Positions 27,501-35,858 of a stretch of DNA of 64,000 nt are shown here, piece by piece. Every line of letters starts with the position of its first letter. Position 1 is the first letter of the stretch. Made by a program: the position numbers and the translations under genes. This DNA comes from Verrucomicrobiales bacterium (GTDB lineage Bacteria > Verrucomicrobiota > Verrucomicrobiia > Limisphaerales > UBA11320): assembly GCA_016793885.1 (NCBI GenBank), contig JAEUHE010000042.1, forward strand, positions 186,001-250,000, written 5' to 3'. The notes under the pieces are model-generated. The model had not been told where the DNA came from. It did no database searches and was given only the letters and a program-made list of their open reading frames with translations.

Positions 27501-29645
27501 CCATTTGCGCAGGACCGCATAGTATTCCGTGTCAGTGGTGGTGCGTTGTCCACCTTCATGGGGCACCGCACCCGTCGATTTGAGCAAGAGGAGGCTGTCG
27601 TCGGGAGAGGCGACTGCTACCCGTCGTCCCGCATGGTCGTCGGCGAAGGAGCGGACATCGTAAAGCGGGTCGTAGCCGCGCAGCGATAACTTGAAGCCAT
27701 TCTTGCCGTCCTTGGCACCGTGGCAGGTTCCGGCGTTGCATCCGAGCTTGGACAGGATGGGATTGACGTCCTGAATAAAGTCAGCCTCGAAGTCGGGTTT
27801 GAACTGGTTCAGATCCAGCTTGGCGGTGGTGCTCTTTCCCTGCAGCGAGACTTTGACCGTGCCGCTGCCTGGCTTGAGACCCGTCAAGCGACCGGAGTGG
27901 CTGATGGTTGCCAAACCTTCGTCCACCTCAAACTGGCACTGGCGCGTGACATCCGCCTCGTCGCCCGAGGCCAGCTTGGCGGTCACTAGGAACTGAATAT
28001 GATCGTTTCGCGTGCGGAGACTTACCTCGGAGGGCTGCAGCATCAATGAAACGACCTGGGCGCCGGGCGACAGCGTTTCCTTCGGGTCTTCTGGCTTTCG
28101 GCCCGCTGGCAGCGAAACCTCAATTGCCGCGTCTTTTGTGGCCGTCTCCAGTTGGGCTACCGCCGGAAAGGTCTTGAGGATCTTGGCGGACGACGAGTCC
28201 AGAAGTCGAACCTGGCCGTCGCTTCCGGAAACGGCGATCACTTTGCCGTCCGGACTAAACCGTGCCGCGTAGATCGCGACACTGGGAAAGGAAATCTTGG
28301 CGAGCACCTTGACATCCGCTGTTACGTATTTCTCGATGGCCGCTCGTTCCTCTGCGGATTGACCCGCGACTTCCTTTTCATGGATCTGAGCCAGGTTTGC
28401 CGGCAGGCTGGAGTCGAAGGCGGCGTTGTAGATTTGTACGGCTCCATGGCCATCCAGGCTGGCACCGGCCACCACCCGGTTGCCATCCGGGCTGTAGTCC
28501 ACGCTGAAGAGACGCCCCTCCATGGCTGGAAAGCGACGGATCAGGTTGGCGTTGTCCCCGATACGCCGGCTGGTTTTGCGGAAGACCCGATAGATCTGAG
28601 GCACTCCGTCCGCCCCTCCGATGAGGATCTCGTCGCGATGCGGGTGTCGGGCGACGCTTTGGACGCCTCCTCGGAGGGCGCCCGGAGTAATGGACGTAAT
28701 GTTGTCGACGAAGCGCTGGGTTGCGACCTCGGTCAGCTTGGCCGACATATCGCGACCCACTGAAATCACATGACTGCCATTGGTGGAGAATACGGTATCC
28801 AGGACCCAATCATTGTGCGATCCCTGTTGCAGCACCTGTTTGCCAGTCGCGGCCTCGATGGCGCGGACCGTTTTGTCCGGGCAGCCGAATGAGACCAGTT
28901 TGCCGTCGGGGGACCAGTTCACCCCATAGAGTGTGTCGTAGCCCACCGGGGCCGATACCAGAAGCCGACGTTTCTCGATGTCCCAGATTTGAACTTCCCC
29001 CAGGCGTCCCGGTTGGCCGCCACCGACCGCCAGTTGTTTGCCGTCTGGAGAGAAACGGAGCGATTGGATGCGATCCGAGAGACCGACCAGGCGAGCTGTG
29101 ACGCCGGATCCATCGGCGCGGTGCAGCAGCACTTCATGGAATCCGGCGACCGCGAGGAGCGTGCCGTCCGGGGAGTAGTCCAGGGCGGTAACCAAAGGGC
29201 TTCGGGTATAGAGCGGGGGATGCTCCCCATCGTATTTTTGACGCGCATTGGCCGGGGTATCGTCCGTGGCTCCCTGGGCGATCCAGGAGCGGATCATCTC
29301 GATCTCCAACGCATGGAGAGGGGGCTTTCCCTTGGGCATCTCGGCCTCGCCCTTGGCGGGGGTGATTTGTTTGACGAAGAGGCTGGCCTCCGGCTGACCC
29401 GAGACGATGGGCTTGTCCTTGCTGTCACCCGGCTGGATCAGGCGGTCGTAGTCGGTGAGGACGTAACCGCCCTTTGGTTTCGCGGGCTGGTGACACCCCT
29501 GGCAGTTGGCCTGCAGGATTGGCCGGATATCCTTGTAATAGCTAACGGGCTTGTTGGTGGTGGCTGACTCCGCCGCGGTTCCATGGACCAATGGCAGTAA
29601 CGTGGCGAGCAGCCAGCCTGCAAACGTGAGGACTCGAAGTGTCAT
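24534..29645 (-). CDS. Giant multi-haem PSD1 / WD40 / DUF1549-DUF1553 protein
   Basis: About 1703 residues starting at the ATG at 29645, which opens a signal peptide ([19 protein letters not shown]); an earlier start at 29744 was rejected. In order: Planctomycete-type cytochrome c domain with CQGCH; a WD40-like propeller of at least seven SPDG-type blades (about 150-530); a bacterial Ig-like domain ([18 protein letters not shown], then [17 protein letters not shown]); a second haem-like site CNAGTCH with a CX4CH spacing; DUF1549 with [11 protein letters not shown]1553 ([21 protein letters not shown]); and a long coiled-coil plus carbohydrate-binding-like tail. It forms an operon with the DUF1501 gene. 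The role is unknown; a periplasmic redox or saccharide-related function is inferred. Confidence 0.93.
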   Translation of the reverse strand: MTLRVLTFAGWLLATLLPLVHGTAAESATTNKPVSYYKDIRPILQANCQGCHQPAKPKGGYVLTDYDRLIQPGDSKDKPIVSGQPEASLFVKQITPAKGEAEMPKGKPPLHALEIEMIRSWIAQGATDDTPANARQKYDGEHPPLYTRSPLVTALDYSPDGTLLAVAGFHEVLLHRADGSGVTARLVGLSDRIQSLRFSPDGKQLAVGGGQPGRLGEVQIWDIEKRRLLVSAPVGYDTLYGVNWSPDGKLVSFGCPDKTVRAIEAATGKQVLQQGSHNDWVLDTVFSTNGSHVISVGRDMSAKLTEVATQRFVDNITSITPGALRGGVQSVARHPHRDEILIGGADGVPQIYRVFRKTSRRIGDNANLIRRFPAMEGRLFSVDYSPDGNRVVAGASLDGHGAVQIYNAAFDSSLPANLAQIHEKEVAGQSAEERAAIEKYVTADVKVLAKISFPSVAIYAARFSPDGKVIAVSGSDGQVRLLDSSSAKILKTFPAVAQLETATKDAAIEVSLPAGRKPEDPKETLSPGAQVVSLMLQPSEVSLRTRNDHIQFLVTAKLASGDEADVTRQCQFEVDEGLATISHSGRLTGLKPGSGTVKVSLQGKSTTAKLDLNQFKPDFEADFIQDVNPILSKLGCNAGTCHGAKDGKNGFKLSLRGYDPLYDVRSFADDHAGRRVAVASPDDSLLLLKSTGAVPHEGGQRTTTDTEYYAVLRKWIASGAALNPSSPRVAKIELFPKNPVVQEIGGRQQMRILATYTDGRTRDVSSEAFVESGNVDVVATSSDGIVTTLRRGEAPVLARYEGAYAATTVTVMGDRSGFVWKDQPANNRIDEFVAAKWKRMKILPSELATDAEFIRRVYLDLTGLPPTSDQVRRFLNDRGDSRTKRDEIIDQLLGSPDYVDHWANKWADLLQVNRKFLGEEGAVLFREWIRGEIQANTPYDEFARKILTASGSNRENPPASYYKVLRTPAETMENTTHLFLATRFNCNKCHDHPFERWTQDQYYQMSAFFSQVDLQKDPASGDRRIGGSAVEGSKPLFEKIMDKAEGEMIHERTGRVAPPDFPFTAKFSSSTNETRRQHLAAWMTSSDNRYFALSYVNRLWGYLLGVGLIDPLDDIRAGNPPSNPELLEYLTQEFVSSGFNTRRILRLICQSRTYQLTVASHRWNADDKINFSHATPRRLPAEVLMDTVYRVTGSTLNFPGVKLGTRAAQLVDSGVDVPSGFLANLGRPARESACECERSNDIRLGSVMSLLSGPAVSGAVNDPRNELAKLVAKEKDDRAVVREVFLRVLNRPATEKEIDSSLQAMESMDSEHAQLTNELAKAEYEWAQTRTLREKERAAEIAKAEGAITAHLLAQAPKIAQLTREREERIAEAQRILGDFQPLLPARLADWENRLTDDHLKTRWYPIDARELKGSGSVRLEKLPDGSIRASSANGEMPDYAITADVALAGITGVKLEVLPDDGLPNFGPGYKNGNFLLSELVIESASKTNAAKLMRQKITDGKADLVQKELDLKHTFDGKVEQGRKEGWAIGESETGQRHWATFALEQPVGTAEGTTLKITLQHRYQPGNDIGRFRLWVTTSAAAAAEGLPADVSDIAQVSNILRTPPQAARMLDFYRGLDTELKKREQALVTASKPVPEDEKIKELKSALTKASRPIQTDPALVQLRQDVEVSSKQIANKRLTGAQDLTWALLNTPSFLFNR

Positions 29646-29806
29646 TCTGGTTAGAGCCAAAATTGGTAATGGTGGTATCTGGTTTTGTTTAGGCGAAATG
29701 GGGGCGGTTGCCAAGCTTTCTCCTGGGGTGGTCGTTGAATACACTCCGCGAAAACCCCTCGCACCGAACGTTCAGACCCGATAGGGTGGTGGCTGGTTGG
29801 TAACTT

Positions 29807-32416
29807 ATGGACGACAAATTGCTGAAATGGTTGGGACGGAAGGACTACACACCGAGCAGTGCTGCGGAACTGCTCAAACCCTTGGGGTTAAATCGAAAGC
29901 AGCTCGAAGCGCTCGAGGAAACGCTCCATCGATTGGAGCAATCAGGAGTGATCGTCCGCACCCGTGCGCAACGATATATCATGTCGCGCGAGGCGGATCT
30001 GATCCCGGGGACCATTCAGATAAACCGTCAGGGCAAAGGCTTTCTGCAACCTGACGAAGCGGGTGCGGAAGAGATTGTTATCCCCGAAAGTCAGACCTCG
30101 ACGGCCATGCACGGGGATCGGGTGCTGGTGCGCCGCGAGGTGGTGGCTCAGGCACGTGCTGGTGGAGCCAAAGAACCTCAAACGGGGAGCGTCATTCGGA
30201 TTCTGGAGCGTCGCAAGAAGCAGATCGTGGGAACGCTGCAGCGCACCAAGGAATTCCTCTACGTCATTCCGGATGACCCGCGTCTGCCGCACGATGTCTA
30301 TGTTCCACCGCCGCGCGATGTCGGACGTCCGGCCTACCCGGGCGACAAAGTAGTGGTGGAGTTGCTGCGCTGGGAATCTCGACATAGCAATCCGGAGGGG
30401 GAGATTATCGAGGTGCTGGGAGCGCCTGACGAGGAGGGGGTGGACATGTTGTCGATTCTACGCAACTACGAGTTGCCACTCCATTTTCCACGTCCTGTTC
30501 TTCAGGATGCGGACGCGATTTTGAGCCAGCGGTCTTTGGCTGATGCGAGCCCGCAGGATCTCGAGGGACGGGTGGATTGCCGATCGCATAGTGTCATCAC
30601 CATTGATCCCGATGACGCCAAGGATTTCGACGATGCCATCGCCCTGCAGGAGGGACCGGACGGCCAATGGCGGCTGTGGGTCCACATTGCAGACGTTAGC
30701 CATTACGTGACCCCCGGCAGCCTGCTCGACCGAGAGGCTCGCCTGCGCGGGAACTCGACCTACCTGGTCGATCGAGTGATCCCGATGTTGCCCGAGGTGT
30801 TGAGCAATGAGCTGTGCTCCCTCAAGCCCCATGTGGACCGGCTCACGAAGTGTGCGGAGTTTTTGCTGGAACCGGATGGACGAGTCATTCGAACGAAGTT
30901 CTATCCGGCGGTGATTAGGTCGGTGCGCCGATACACCTATCAGGAGGTGTTCGCCCGACTGCAGGTTCCGCCTGTCGATCCATTGGATCGCTTGCTTCAT
31001 CAGGCAAATCAGCTGGCGCAGTCAATCCGGCGTTCCCGCTTCAAGGCGGGTTCATTGGACTTGGACTTTCCGGAGATGAAGATCCGACTCGACGAGCGGG
31101 GCAAGGTGTCCCGGATTGAGCGTGTCGAGAATGATGTGTCACATCAGCTGATTGAAGAATTCATGCTCTTGGCGAATGAGGCGGTGGCAGCTCGACTGCG
31201 CACCCTCCACCGGCCGGCTGTCTACCGGGTGCACGAGGCGCCCAAGGAGCGGCGGCTGGAGGATTATCGCCAGGACGTCATCTCGCATCGGGTTCCATGC
31301 GGCCCGCTCGCGAAGCGCACCGAGGTCCAGAAGTTGCTGGCGAAGCTCAAGACGATTCCAGTGGGTCCAGCGCTGAAGATCGGCTTCCTGCGTTCGCTGA
31401 TGAGAGCTCGCTATGACGTTCAGCCTCTTGGCCACTACGGGCTTCACAAGACCGACTATACCCACTTTACCTCGCCGATCCGGCGCTACGCCGATCTTCT
31501 GGTTCACCGGGCTCTGTTCGATACCAAGCTCCTGTCCATGGCCGAGATGAAATCCGCCGCCGAGCACATCTCCTTGAAGGAGCGAAACTCGGCGGATGCG
31601 GAGCGGGACAGCAAAGAAGTGAAGCTCTACGCTTATCTGCGTGAGCAATTGAAGACCGGCAAGCGGGTCGCCTACGCAGGCCTGGTGACGGATGTTCGGA
31701 ATTTCGGGTTCTTCGTAGATGTTCCGGAACTCGGGCTCAGCGGATTGGTGCATTTGTCCACCTTGGGTACGGACTTCTTTGTGTTCGATGCTTCCCGAGG
31801 TCATCTCGTAGGTCGTCGAACCCGGCAGATCATCCAGTTGGGCGATCGAATCCCGGTGCAGATTCACAAGGTGGATGTTTTCAAGAAGCAGGTGGATTTC
31901 GAGTGTGTGCCTCCGGCGAAGGCGGGTGGTCTCACCCCGTCCAAAGCAAGACCGCCTCAAGTGCAAAGGCATCAAGGTAGCCAGCGCCGGCCTCAGCGGC
32001 CTGGGAATTGGCCTCAGGAGCCCGGGAACCGTCCGCAACGTTCCACTAACCGGTCCTCAGAGACCCATCCGCGTCCGAGTTCGCCTCCCAACCGTTTACA
32101 GGTGTCCAGCCATCGCGCACCAGGGACCGGGGGGCGGCTTCAAACGTCGGGAACCCGACCACCGGACGTTGGCAATCGGCCGTCCGGAAGCGGAAACCGT
32201 AACCAGTCCGCCCCCCCCCGGCTTCAGGCGTCGGGCAGTCGCCCTCCCGGCGGAGGCGCTCGTCTTCAGGTATCGAGCAGCCGTCCGCCGAGTTCGGGTG
32301 GCCGTCCGCAGTCTTCCGGCAACCGCCCGCCGGGATCCAAGCGACGTCCGGGAGGTCCGAACGATCGCCCGTCGGGCTCTGGAGGCCAATCGCGGTCGCG
32401 ACGCCGTCGGCGCTGA
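29807..32416 (+). CDS. rnr: Ribonuclease R with long basic repetitive tail
   Basis: RNase R is a processive 3'-5' exoribonuclease that degrades structured RNA. The 869 residues contain an N-terminal winged-helix region, two cold-shock-like OB domains, the RNB catalytic domain with ITIDPDDAKDFDDAIAL (about residues 264-280, the metal-binding Asp cluster), HYGLHKTDYTHFTSPIRRYADLLVHR (about 543-568), and an S1 domain (VAYAGLVTDVRNFGFFVDVPEL, about 621-642). From about 705 onward there is a 165-residue disordered tail rich in Arg, Pro, Ser and Gly, with recurring NRPP/SRPP/GGRPQ units. The tail is much longer and more regular than in the E. coli protein. A bidirectional terminator follows. Confidence 0.96.
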   Translation: MDDKLLKWLGRKDYTPSSAAELLKPLGLNRKQLEALEETLHRLEQSGVIVRTRAQRYIMSREADLIPGTIQINRQGKGFLQPDEAGAEEIVIPESQTSTAMHGDRVLVRREVVAQARAGGAKEPQTGSVIRILERRKKQIVGTLQRTKEFLYVIPDDPRLPHDVYVPPPRDVGRPAYPGDKVVVELLRWESRHSNPEGEIIEVLGAPDEEGVDMLSILRNYELPLHFPRPVLQDADAILSQRSLADASPQDLEGRVDCRSHSVITIDPDDAKDFDDAIALQEGPDGQWRLWVHIADVSHYVTPGSLLDREARLRGNSTYLVDRVIPMLPEVLSNELCSLKPHVDRLTKCAEFLLEPDGRVIRTKFYPAVIRSVRRYTYQEVFARLQVPPVDPLDRLLHQANQLAQSIRRSRFKAGSLDLDFPEMKIRLDERGKVSRIERVENDVSHQLIEEFMLLANEAVAARLRTLHRPAVYRVHEAPKERRLEDYRQDVISHRVPCGPLAKRTEVQKLLAKLKTIPVGPALKIGFLRSLMRARYDVQPLGHYGLHKTDYTHFTSPIRRYADLLVHRALFDTKLLSMAEMKSAAEHISLKERNSADAERDSKEVKLYAYLREQLKTGKRVAYAGLVTDVRNFGFFVDVPELGLSGLVHLSTLGTDFFVFDASRGHLVGRRTRQIIQLGDRIPVQIHKVDVFKKQVDFECVPPAKAGGLTPSKARPPQVQRHQGSQRRPQRPGNWPQEPGNRPQRSTNRSSETHPRPSSPPNRLQVSSHRAPGTGGRLQTSGTRPPDVGNRPSGSGNRNQSAPPRLQASGSRPPGGGARLQVSSSRPPSSGGRPQSSGNRPPGSKRRPGGPNDRPSGSGGQSRSRRRRR

Positions 32417-32450
32417 CCGTCCTCAGCGGAAACCCTCGGAGAGGAACGAA

Positions 32451-32478
32451 AAAACCCGCAGCGCGAGCTGCGGGTTTT
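32451..32478. terminator. Bidirectional intrinsic terminator
   Basis: A perfect 12-bp stem (32451-32462 with 32467-32478) closes a GCGA tetraloop, flanked by a T-run on the right for plus-strand transcripts and an A-run on the left that gives a U-run for minus-strand transcripts. It lies between the convergent rnr (plus) and the small secreted protein gene (minus), so it probably ends both. Confidence 0.92.
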
Positions 32479-32524
32479 CAATTGTTGAATTGAACCGGGC
32501 GGTCGTGCAGACCGCGGGAGGTCC

Positions 32525-32845
32525 TTACTTAACTTCGTCGATCTTGGACACCTCGATCCACTTCTTGCCGTCCTTCTCGGAGACCTTGCCTTTGGCCACC
32601 ACCTTGGTGGTAGAGCTGCAGACCTTCTTGTGGAAGGCCTTGCTGATGTCGTTGTCCTCGAGGTAATAGACAACCTTTTTCCCATCCTCTTCGACGCGAA
32701 CGGCGTTCTGGCACTTGGCGGTTTCCTTCAGTTCGCATTTCGCGCACAGGCCCTCGCCCTTGAGCGTCTTTTCTGCGGCACTGGCGGAGGTGCTGATAAG
32801 AGATCCCACGGCAACCGCCGCGATCATAGTAATAATTTTCTTCAT
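32525..32845 (-). CDS. Small secreted Cys-containing protein (DUF6370-like)
   Basis: About 106 residues with a Sec signal (KKIITMIAAVAVGSLISTSASA). The mature part carries GLCAKCELKETAKCQNAV, then VYYLEDNDISKAFHKKVCSS and a small beta barrel-like end (TTKVVAKGKVSEKDGKKWIEV). The CxxC plus two more Cys and the His suggest a metal site or redox pair. The pattern fits the DUF6370 family as I remember it, whose function is unknown. The ATG at 32845 was chosen over 32893 because it directly precedes the signal peptide. Transcription would end at the terminator at 32451-32478. Confidence 0.82.
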   Translation of the reverse strand: MKKIITMIAAVAVGSLISTSASAAEKTLKGEGLCAKCELKETAKCQNAVRVEEDGKKVVYYLEDNDISKAFHKKVCSSTTKVVAKGKVSEKDGKKWIEVSKIDEVK

Positions 32846-33011
32846 GTTCTGTCCTTTTGCTGCCTGGTTTCGGTGGTTTACAAGGCCTGACACATCCTGG
32901 ACCAGTTCGGTGAAAAGCTCGGCCTGGTGCGCTGGCCAGGAATGGAGTGTCAGTTCTGAGCCTCGATGTCAACTGTTTCGAGCGTTAGTCGTCGGTGACG
33001 GGTGGCTAGGT

Positions 33012-34517
33012 TCAGTGGCCCAACTCGGCTTGGAGCAGGGGAGTTGCCACCTCGTTCCCTTCGCGGGCGCGGAAGTAGCGCCGAGGGGAAGAGCCTCCGG
33101 GGAGCCGGTTTACGATCCCGCCGGTGGTGAACCGGTTGGTGACCGTGGGTTGCCAGTCCTGGAGATCGGTGGACGTTTCGATGATCAAGGAGGATTGTGA
33201 ACGGCCGTGCACGCGTAGCTCCACCTCGCCCTCAGTGTAGCTCAGAATACTCACGAAGGGCAGGACCCGATCCGACAATAGGTAGTTCTCAACCACGTGT
33301 TCGGCCACTTTCTGCCCGGTTTCCTTTCCCGCCACGTTGTCAAACGGGAAGTGAATGCCGCCGTAGATCCGGCTCATCCCCACCTCATCGGCACACGCGG
33401 ACAAGCTGGTAAAATGCCTGAGCTTGCCCGGCAGGGAGTCCGACGTGGCGGTGAAGGAAATCTCATCGGTTCCGTAGAACCAGGCGAGCACCGCGGCGCT
33501 GGCCTTACTGAAGGTGCTATGACCGCTCGTGTAGGCGGGAAACGGTGGCGACGCCAAATAGTGATCCCAGCCCGGCTCGGGAACGGTTTCGGGGTTGTTG
33601 TCCTCATCGGCTCGCTGAATCGCGGTGACAGGACGCCATAGGTTGTAGCGATACTTGGCCTCCCAGCACACGATCGCAGCGTCGGCTTGAGCCAGGCTGA
33701 GTAGCGCCATCAGGCGCGCGGTGGACGCGAGGTCAGTGCCTCGGGAGCGCGCGATGCTGGCCGCGATCTCGTGCCAGTGGCCCGGGGGCATGGCCGTGTA
33801 GGAGAAATCTGACCAGAACACTGCGATTTCTGATTGTTCGGCGGTGCGCTTCGTGCTGGTTTTGCTTCCGAGGGACCGCACTTCGTTCAGTGCTCGGGCG
33901 TATTCGACACTGTCCATCGCAGGAGGCGGAGGCGGAACAAAGGAGCTGAGATCGGAGAGGGTAAACGGGCGGACGTAGCGCCATTGAGGGGTAAGCGGGG
34001 GACGGAAGAAGGGGGGCGTCCGACGCCATTGGCCGGGCGCATCGCTTGGGATGTAGGGTACGTCTGTCGAGGCTCCGTCGTCTGACCGCTCGGCCAGCAT
34101 ACGTTGGGCGATGAGGGTACCCAATTGCAGCCCGTTGGTCAGAGAGCTATCGAGGGCTACCGACGCGAGCCATGTATCGAAGGTATCATCCGCCTCCGCC
34201 TGAACGCTTGGGTAGAGCGATTGAATCACCTGGTAACCGGCAGCGGCCACGGCGGCTTCGAGGGAGATCAGGGTGGGGGCAGTCGGTTGGAATCGGTAAG
34301 GTTGGTGATCCCGCGTGATCGAGTTCACGGCATCATAAATGGCCAGATGAAGGATGGCCAGGTTCCGTGTCGACAGAGTGGGTCCGGTGTTGTCGATTCG
34401 GATGGCCGCCATCATGACGGCATTCCAGTCCAACACCGCATTGCCGGATGCCCTGGGCACCAGCAGACCTAGCAACAACGCCCCTAGCACTCTGGCGGCA
34501 CGGATCCGATGGGACAT
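33012..34517 (-). CDS. Secreted vanadium-haloperoxidase/PAP2-superfamily protein
   Basis: About 501 residues beginning with a signal peptide (RVLGALLLGLLVPRASG). The PAP2/vanadium-haloperoxidase catalytic motifs are seen: PFPAYTSGHSTFSKASAAVLAWF (the PSGH-type motif, with Thr in place of Pro-Ser context) and GMSRIYGGIHFPFDNVAGKETGQKVAEHV (the SRxxxGxHxxxD motif with the catalytic His). The upstream motif Kx6RP is plausible as KYRNLWRP-like KYRYNLWRPVTAIQ. The last 70 residues resemble the C-terminal beta domain (IETSTDLQDWQP) common on verrucomicrobial secreted proteins. Activity as a haloperoxidase or an acid phosphatase cannot be told apart from sequence. Confidence 0.93.
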   Translation of the reverse strand: MSHRIRAARVLGALLLGLLVPRASGNAVLDWNAVMMAAIRIDNTGPTLSTRNLAILHLAIYDAVNSITRDHQPYRFQPTAPTLISLEAAVAAAGYQVIQSLYPSVQAEADDTFDTWLASVALDSSLTNGLQLGTLIAQRMLAERSDDGASTDVPYIPSDAPGQWRRTPPFFRPPLTPQWRYVRPFTLSDLSSFVPPPPPAMDSVEYARALNEVRSLGSKTSTKRTAEQSEIAVFWSDFSYTAMPPGHWHEIAASIARSRGTDLASTARLMALLSLAQADAAIVCWEAKYRYNLWRPVTAIQRADEDNNPETVPEPGWDHYLASPPFPAYTSGHSTFSKASAAVLAWFYGTDEISFTATSDSLPGKLRHFTSLSACADEVGMSRIYGGIHFPFDNVAGKETGQKVAEHVVENYLLSDRVLPFVSILSYTEGEVELRVHGRSQSSLIIETSTDLQDWQPTVTNRFTTGGIVNRLPGGSSPRRYFRAREGNEVATPLLQAELGH

Positions 34518-34611
34518 AAGGACTAGTCTATCACACCTCCCGCGTTCTTGCAAAACCCCTACCCGTATCAAACCATCAAACCAGACCAGGCAAGGGTAAG
34601 CCGCTACCGCA

Positions 34612-35484
34612 CTAGCTCGCGAGGGCGATCAAGTAACGCTTCACTCGGGCGGCTTCCTCGGTTTGCTCCGCCTGGAGGTAGGTCTGCTGTAGGTTGGCAC
34701 ACATGCGCATCAGGATTCTGCGGGTACTGACAGGTGCCAGATAGCCTTCGTGAAGTCCGTGGTTGGTGGCGTGCAGGTGTTGAATGCAGTCTGCCTTCAT
34801 CAGGAAGCGGCCGTGATGAAAACAATCGATGTAGAGCTCCAGAATAGGAGATTGAAACCGGCAGATGAAGTGACCGGGCAGTCCGATGCCTGTAACTGGA
34901 AGTCCTAGGCGTCGGCAGACAAACAGGTACAGTGCGCACAGCCCGATCGGGTTGCCAGTTTTCCGCTCCATGATCCGGTTGAAATAGCAGTTTTCAACGT
35001 TGGTTTCATATTGGGGATTTCCATGGAAACCCTGATCGATGAAGAGAAAGTGATTGATGGCCAGGAGTTTTTGTTGCGGGGATACCGCCGCTTGGAGGCG
35101 CGCTCTGAGCTCTGCTCCGAACTGGTCCAGTTGTGCGTTGAGTGCACCCAGATGCACCTCAGGATCCTTGGTGCGAGCCAGCAATCCCACGCCCATCTCC
35201 AGATCCAAGTCCTCGCCTTGGTTGGAACAAAAATCCAAAAACTGCACGTCCGCCTGCAACCGCTTGAAATGCGTCACGATCTCCCGCGTGCGACGTCGTA
35301 GGGCAGGGTCGTTGTCCAGTGAGTAAGGCTTCAGCCAGTCGACCACCACGGGTCCGTAGCTCATCAGCTTGCGGCGTACCTCTTGGTGAACTCGAGCGTC
35401 GTCATCGGCCAGCAGACTGATCAAAGCCGTACGTTGGGCATCGGACAGGGTGGAGTCTGCTTCAGTCGATGTGTTCGCGTTCAT
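34612..35484 (-). CDS. SirB1-like transglutaminase-fold protein
   Basis: The 290-residue protein has an N-terminal helical region that resembles HEAT-type repeats (about residues 15-80) and a transglutaminase-core-2 (SirB1) domain: VENCYFNRIMERKTGNPIGLCALYLFVCRRLGLPVTGIGLPGHFICRF is the family core. The classic Cys-His-Asp triad is only partly visible: Cys in VENCYFNR or IGLCALYL, His in LPGHFI. SirB1-like proteins lack a proven enzymatic role. It is cytoplasmic, with no signal peptide. The gene is preceded by the palindromic region 35551-35630. Confidence 0.9.
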   Translation of the reverse strand: MNANTSTEADSTLSDAQRTALISLLADDDARVHQEVRRKLMSYGPVVVDWLKPYSLDNDPALRRRTREIVTHFKRLQADVQFLDFCSNQGEDLDLEMGVGLLARTKDPEVHLGALNAQLDQFGAELRARLQAAVSPQQKLLAINHFLFIDQGFHGNPQYETNVENCYFNRIMERKTGNPIGLCALYLFVCRRLGLPVTGIGLPGHFICRFQSPILELYIDCFHHGRFLMKADCIQHLHATNHGLHEGYLAPVSTRRILMRMCANLQQTYLQAEQTEEAARVKRYLIALAS

Positions 35485-35550
35485 AGGCTTCCTTCCGACT
35501 GAAACGTCTTATCGCACAGAAATGGCGGAGAGGCAAACCGGAAACGAGGG

Positions 35551-35630
35551 GAGTGACGAGTGACGAGTGACAAGTTGCGGACACCAGTCCCCGGACCCGG
35601 CAACTCATCACTCACTACCACTCGTCACTC
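35551..35630. repeat. Imperfect 80-nt inverted repeat built on a GAGTGAC unit
   Basis: The left arm holds tandem GAGTGAC/GAGTGACGA units. The outer 12 bp (35551-35562 with 35619-35630) pair perfectly, and the inner 14 nt (35565-35578 with 35600-35613) pair at 12 of 14 positions, leaving a loop of about 21 nt. It would form a long hairpin on either strand. It is upstream of the SirB1-like gene and downstream of pnp; the function is unknown. Confidence 0.88.
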
Positions 35631-35690
35631 AGATCGTGCCACCCGCGTGTGTTTTAGCGGGCCGTTCATTCTCCTGTTTAGGTTGAAGGG

Positions 35691-35780
35691 CCGGTGGCAT
35701 CGCTGCGCGATGCTCTGTATTTTTAACGATTCCGGGGGTGCCAGCACCCCCGGCTGATCTCTGCGAACCGTGCGGTTCGG
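35691..35780 (-). repeat. Three-hairpin intergenic repeat, copy B (inverted relative to copy A)
   Basis: Read on the minus strand, it has the same order as copy A: a 7-bp hairpin (35764-35770/35773-35779), a CCGGGGGTGC hairpin (35732-35753) and a GCATCGC/GCGATGC hairpin (35697-35712). The segment 35691-35754 matches copy A at 59 of 64 positions by my count. Confidence 0.85.
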
Positions 35781-35809
35781 AGTTCCATCATGCCTTTTGG
35801 ACACAATAA

Positions 35810-35836
35810 AAGGCGTGCCGCCGTGCGGCACGCCTT
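35810..35836 (-). terminator. Intrinsic terminator of pnp
   Basis: A perfect 11-bp stem (35810-35820 with 35826-35836) with a 5-nt loop lies 22 bp beyond the pnp stop. On the minus strand it is followed by TTTATTG. This is the expected end of the rpsO-pnp transcript. Confidence 0.88.
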
Positions 35837-35858
35837 GGGGGGGATCGAAACTCTAGAA

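Larger units (their letters stand above)
35485..35858. other. Intergenic region with long inverted repeat, repeat copy B and pnp terminator
   Basis: These 374 bp hold, from left to right, an imperfect 80-nt inverted repeat (35551-35630), the second copy of the three-hairpin repeat (35691-35780) and the terminator of pnp (35810-35836). I see no gene in it. Confidence 0.8.

Noticed and set aside
35551-35575. Possible CRISPR-like array of GAGTGAC units
   Set aside because: Repeats are only 7-9 bp with no unique spacers; it is one arm of an inverted repeat.
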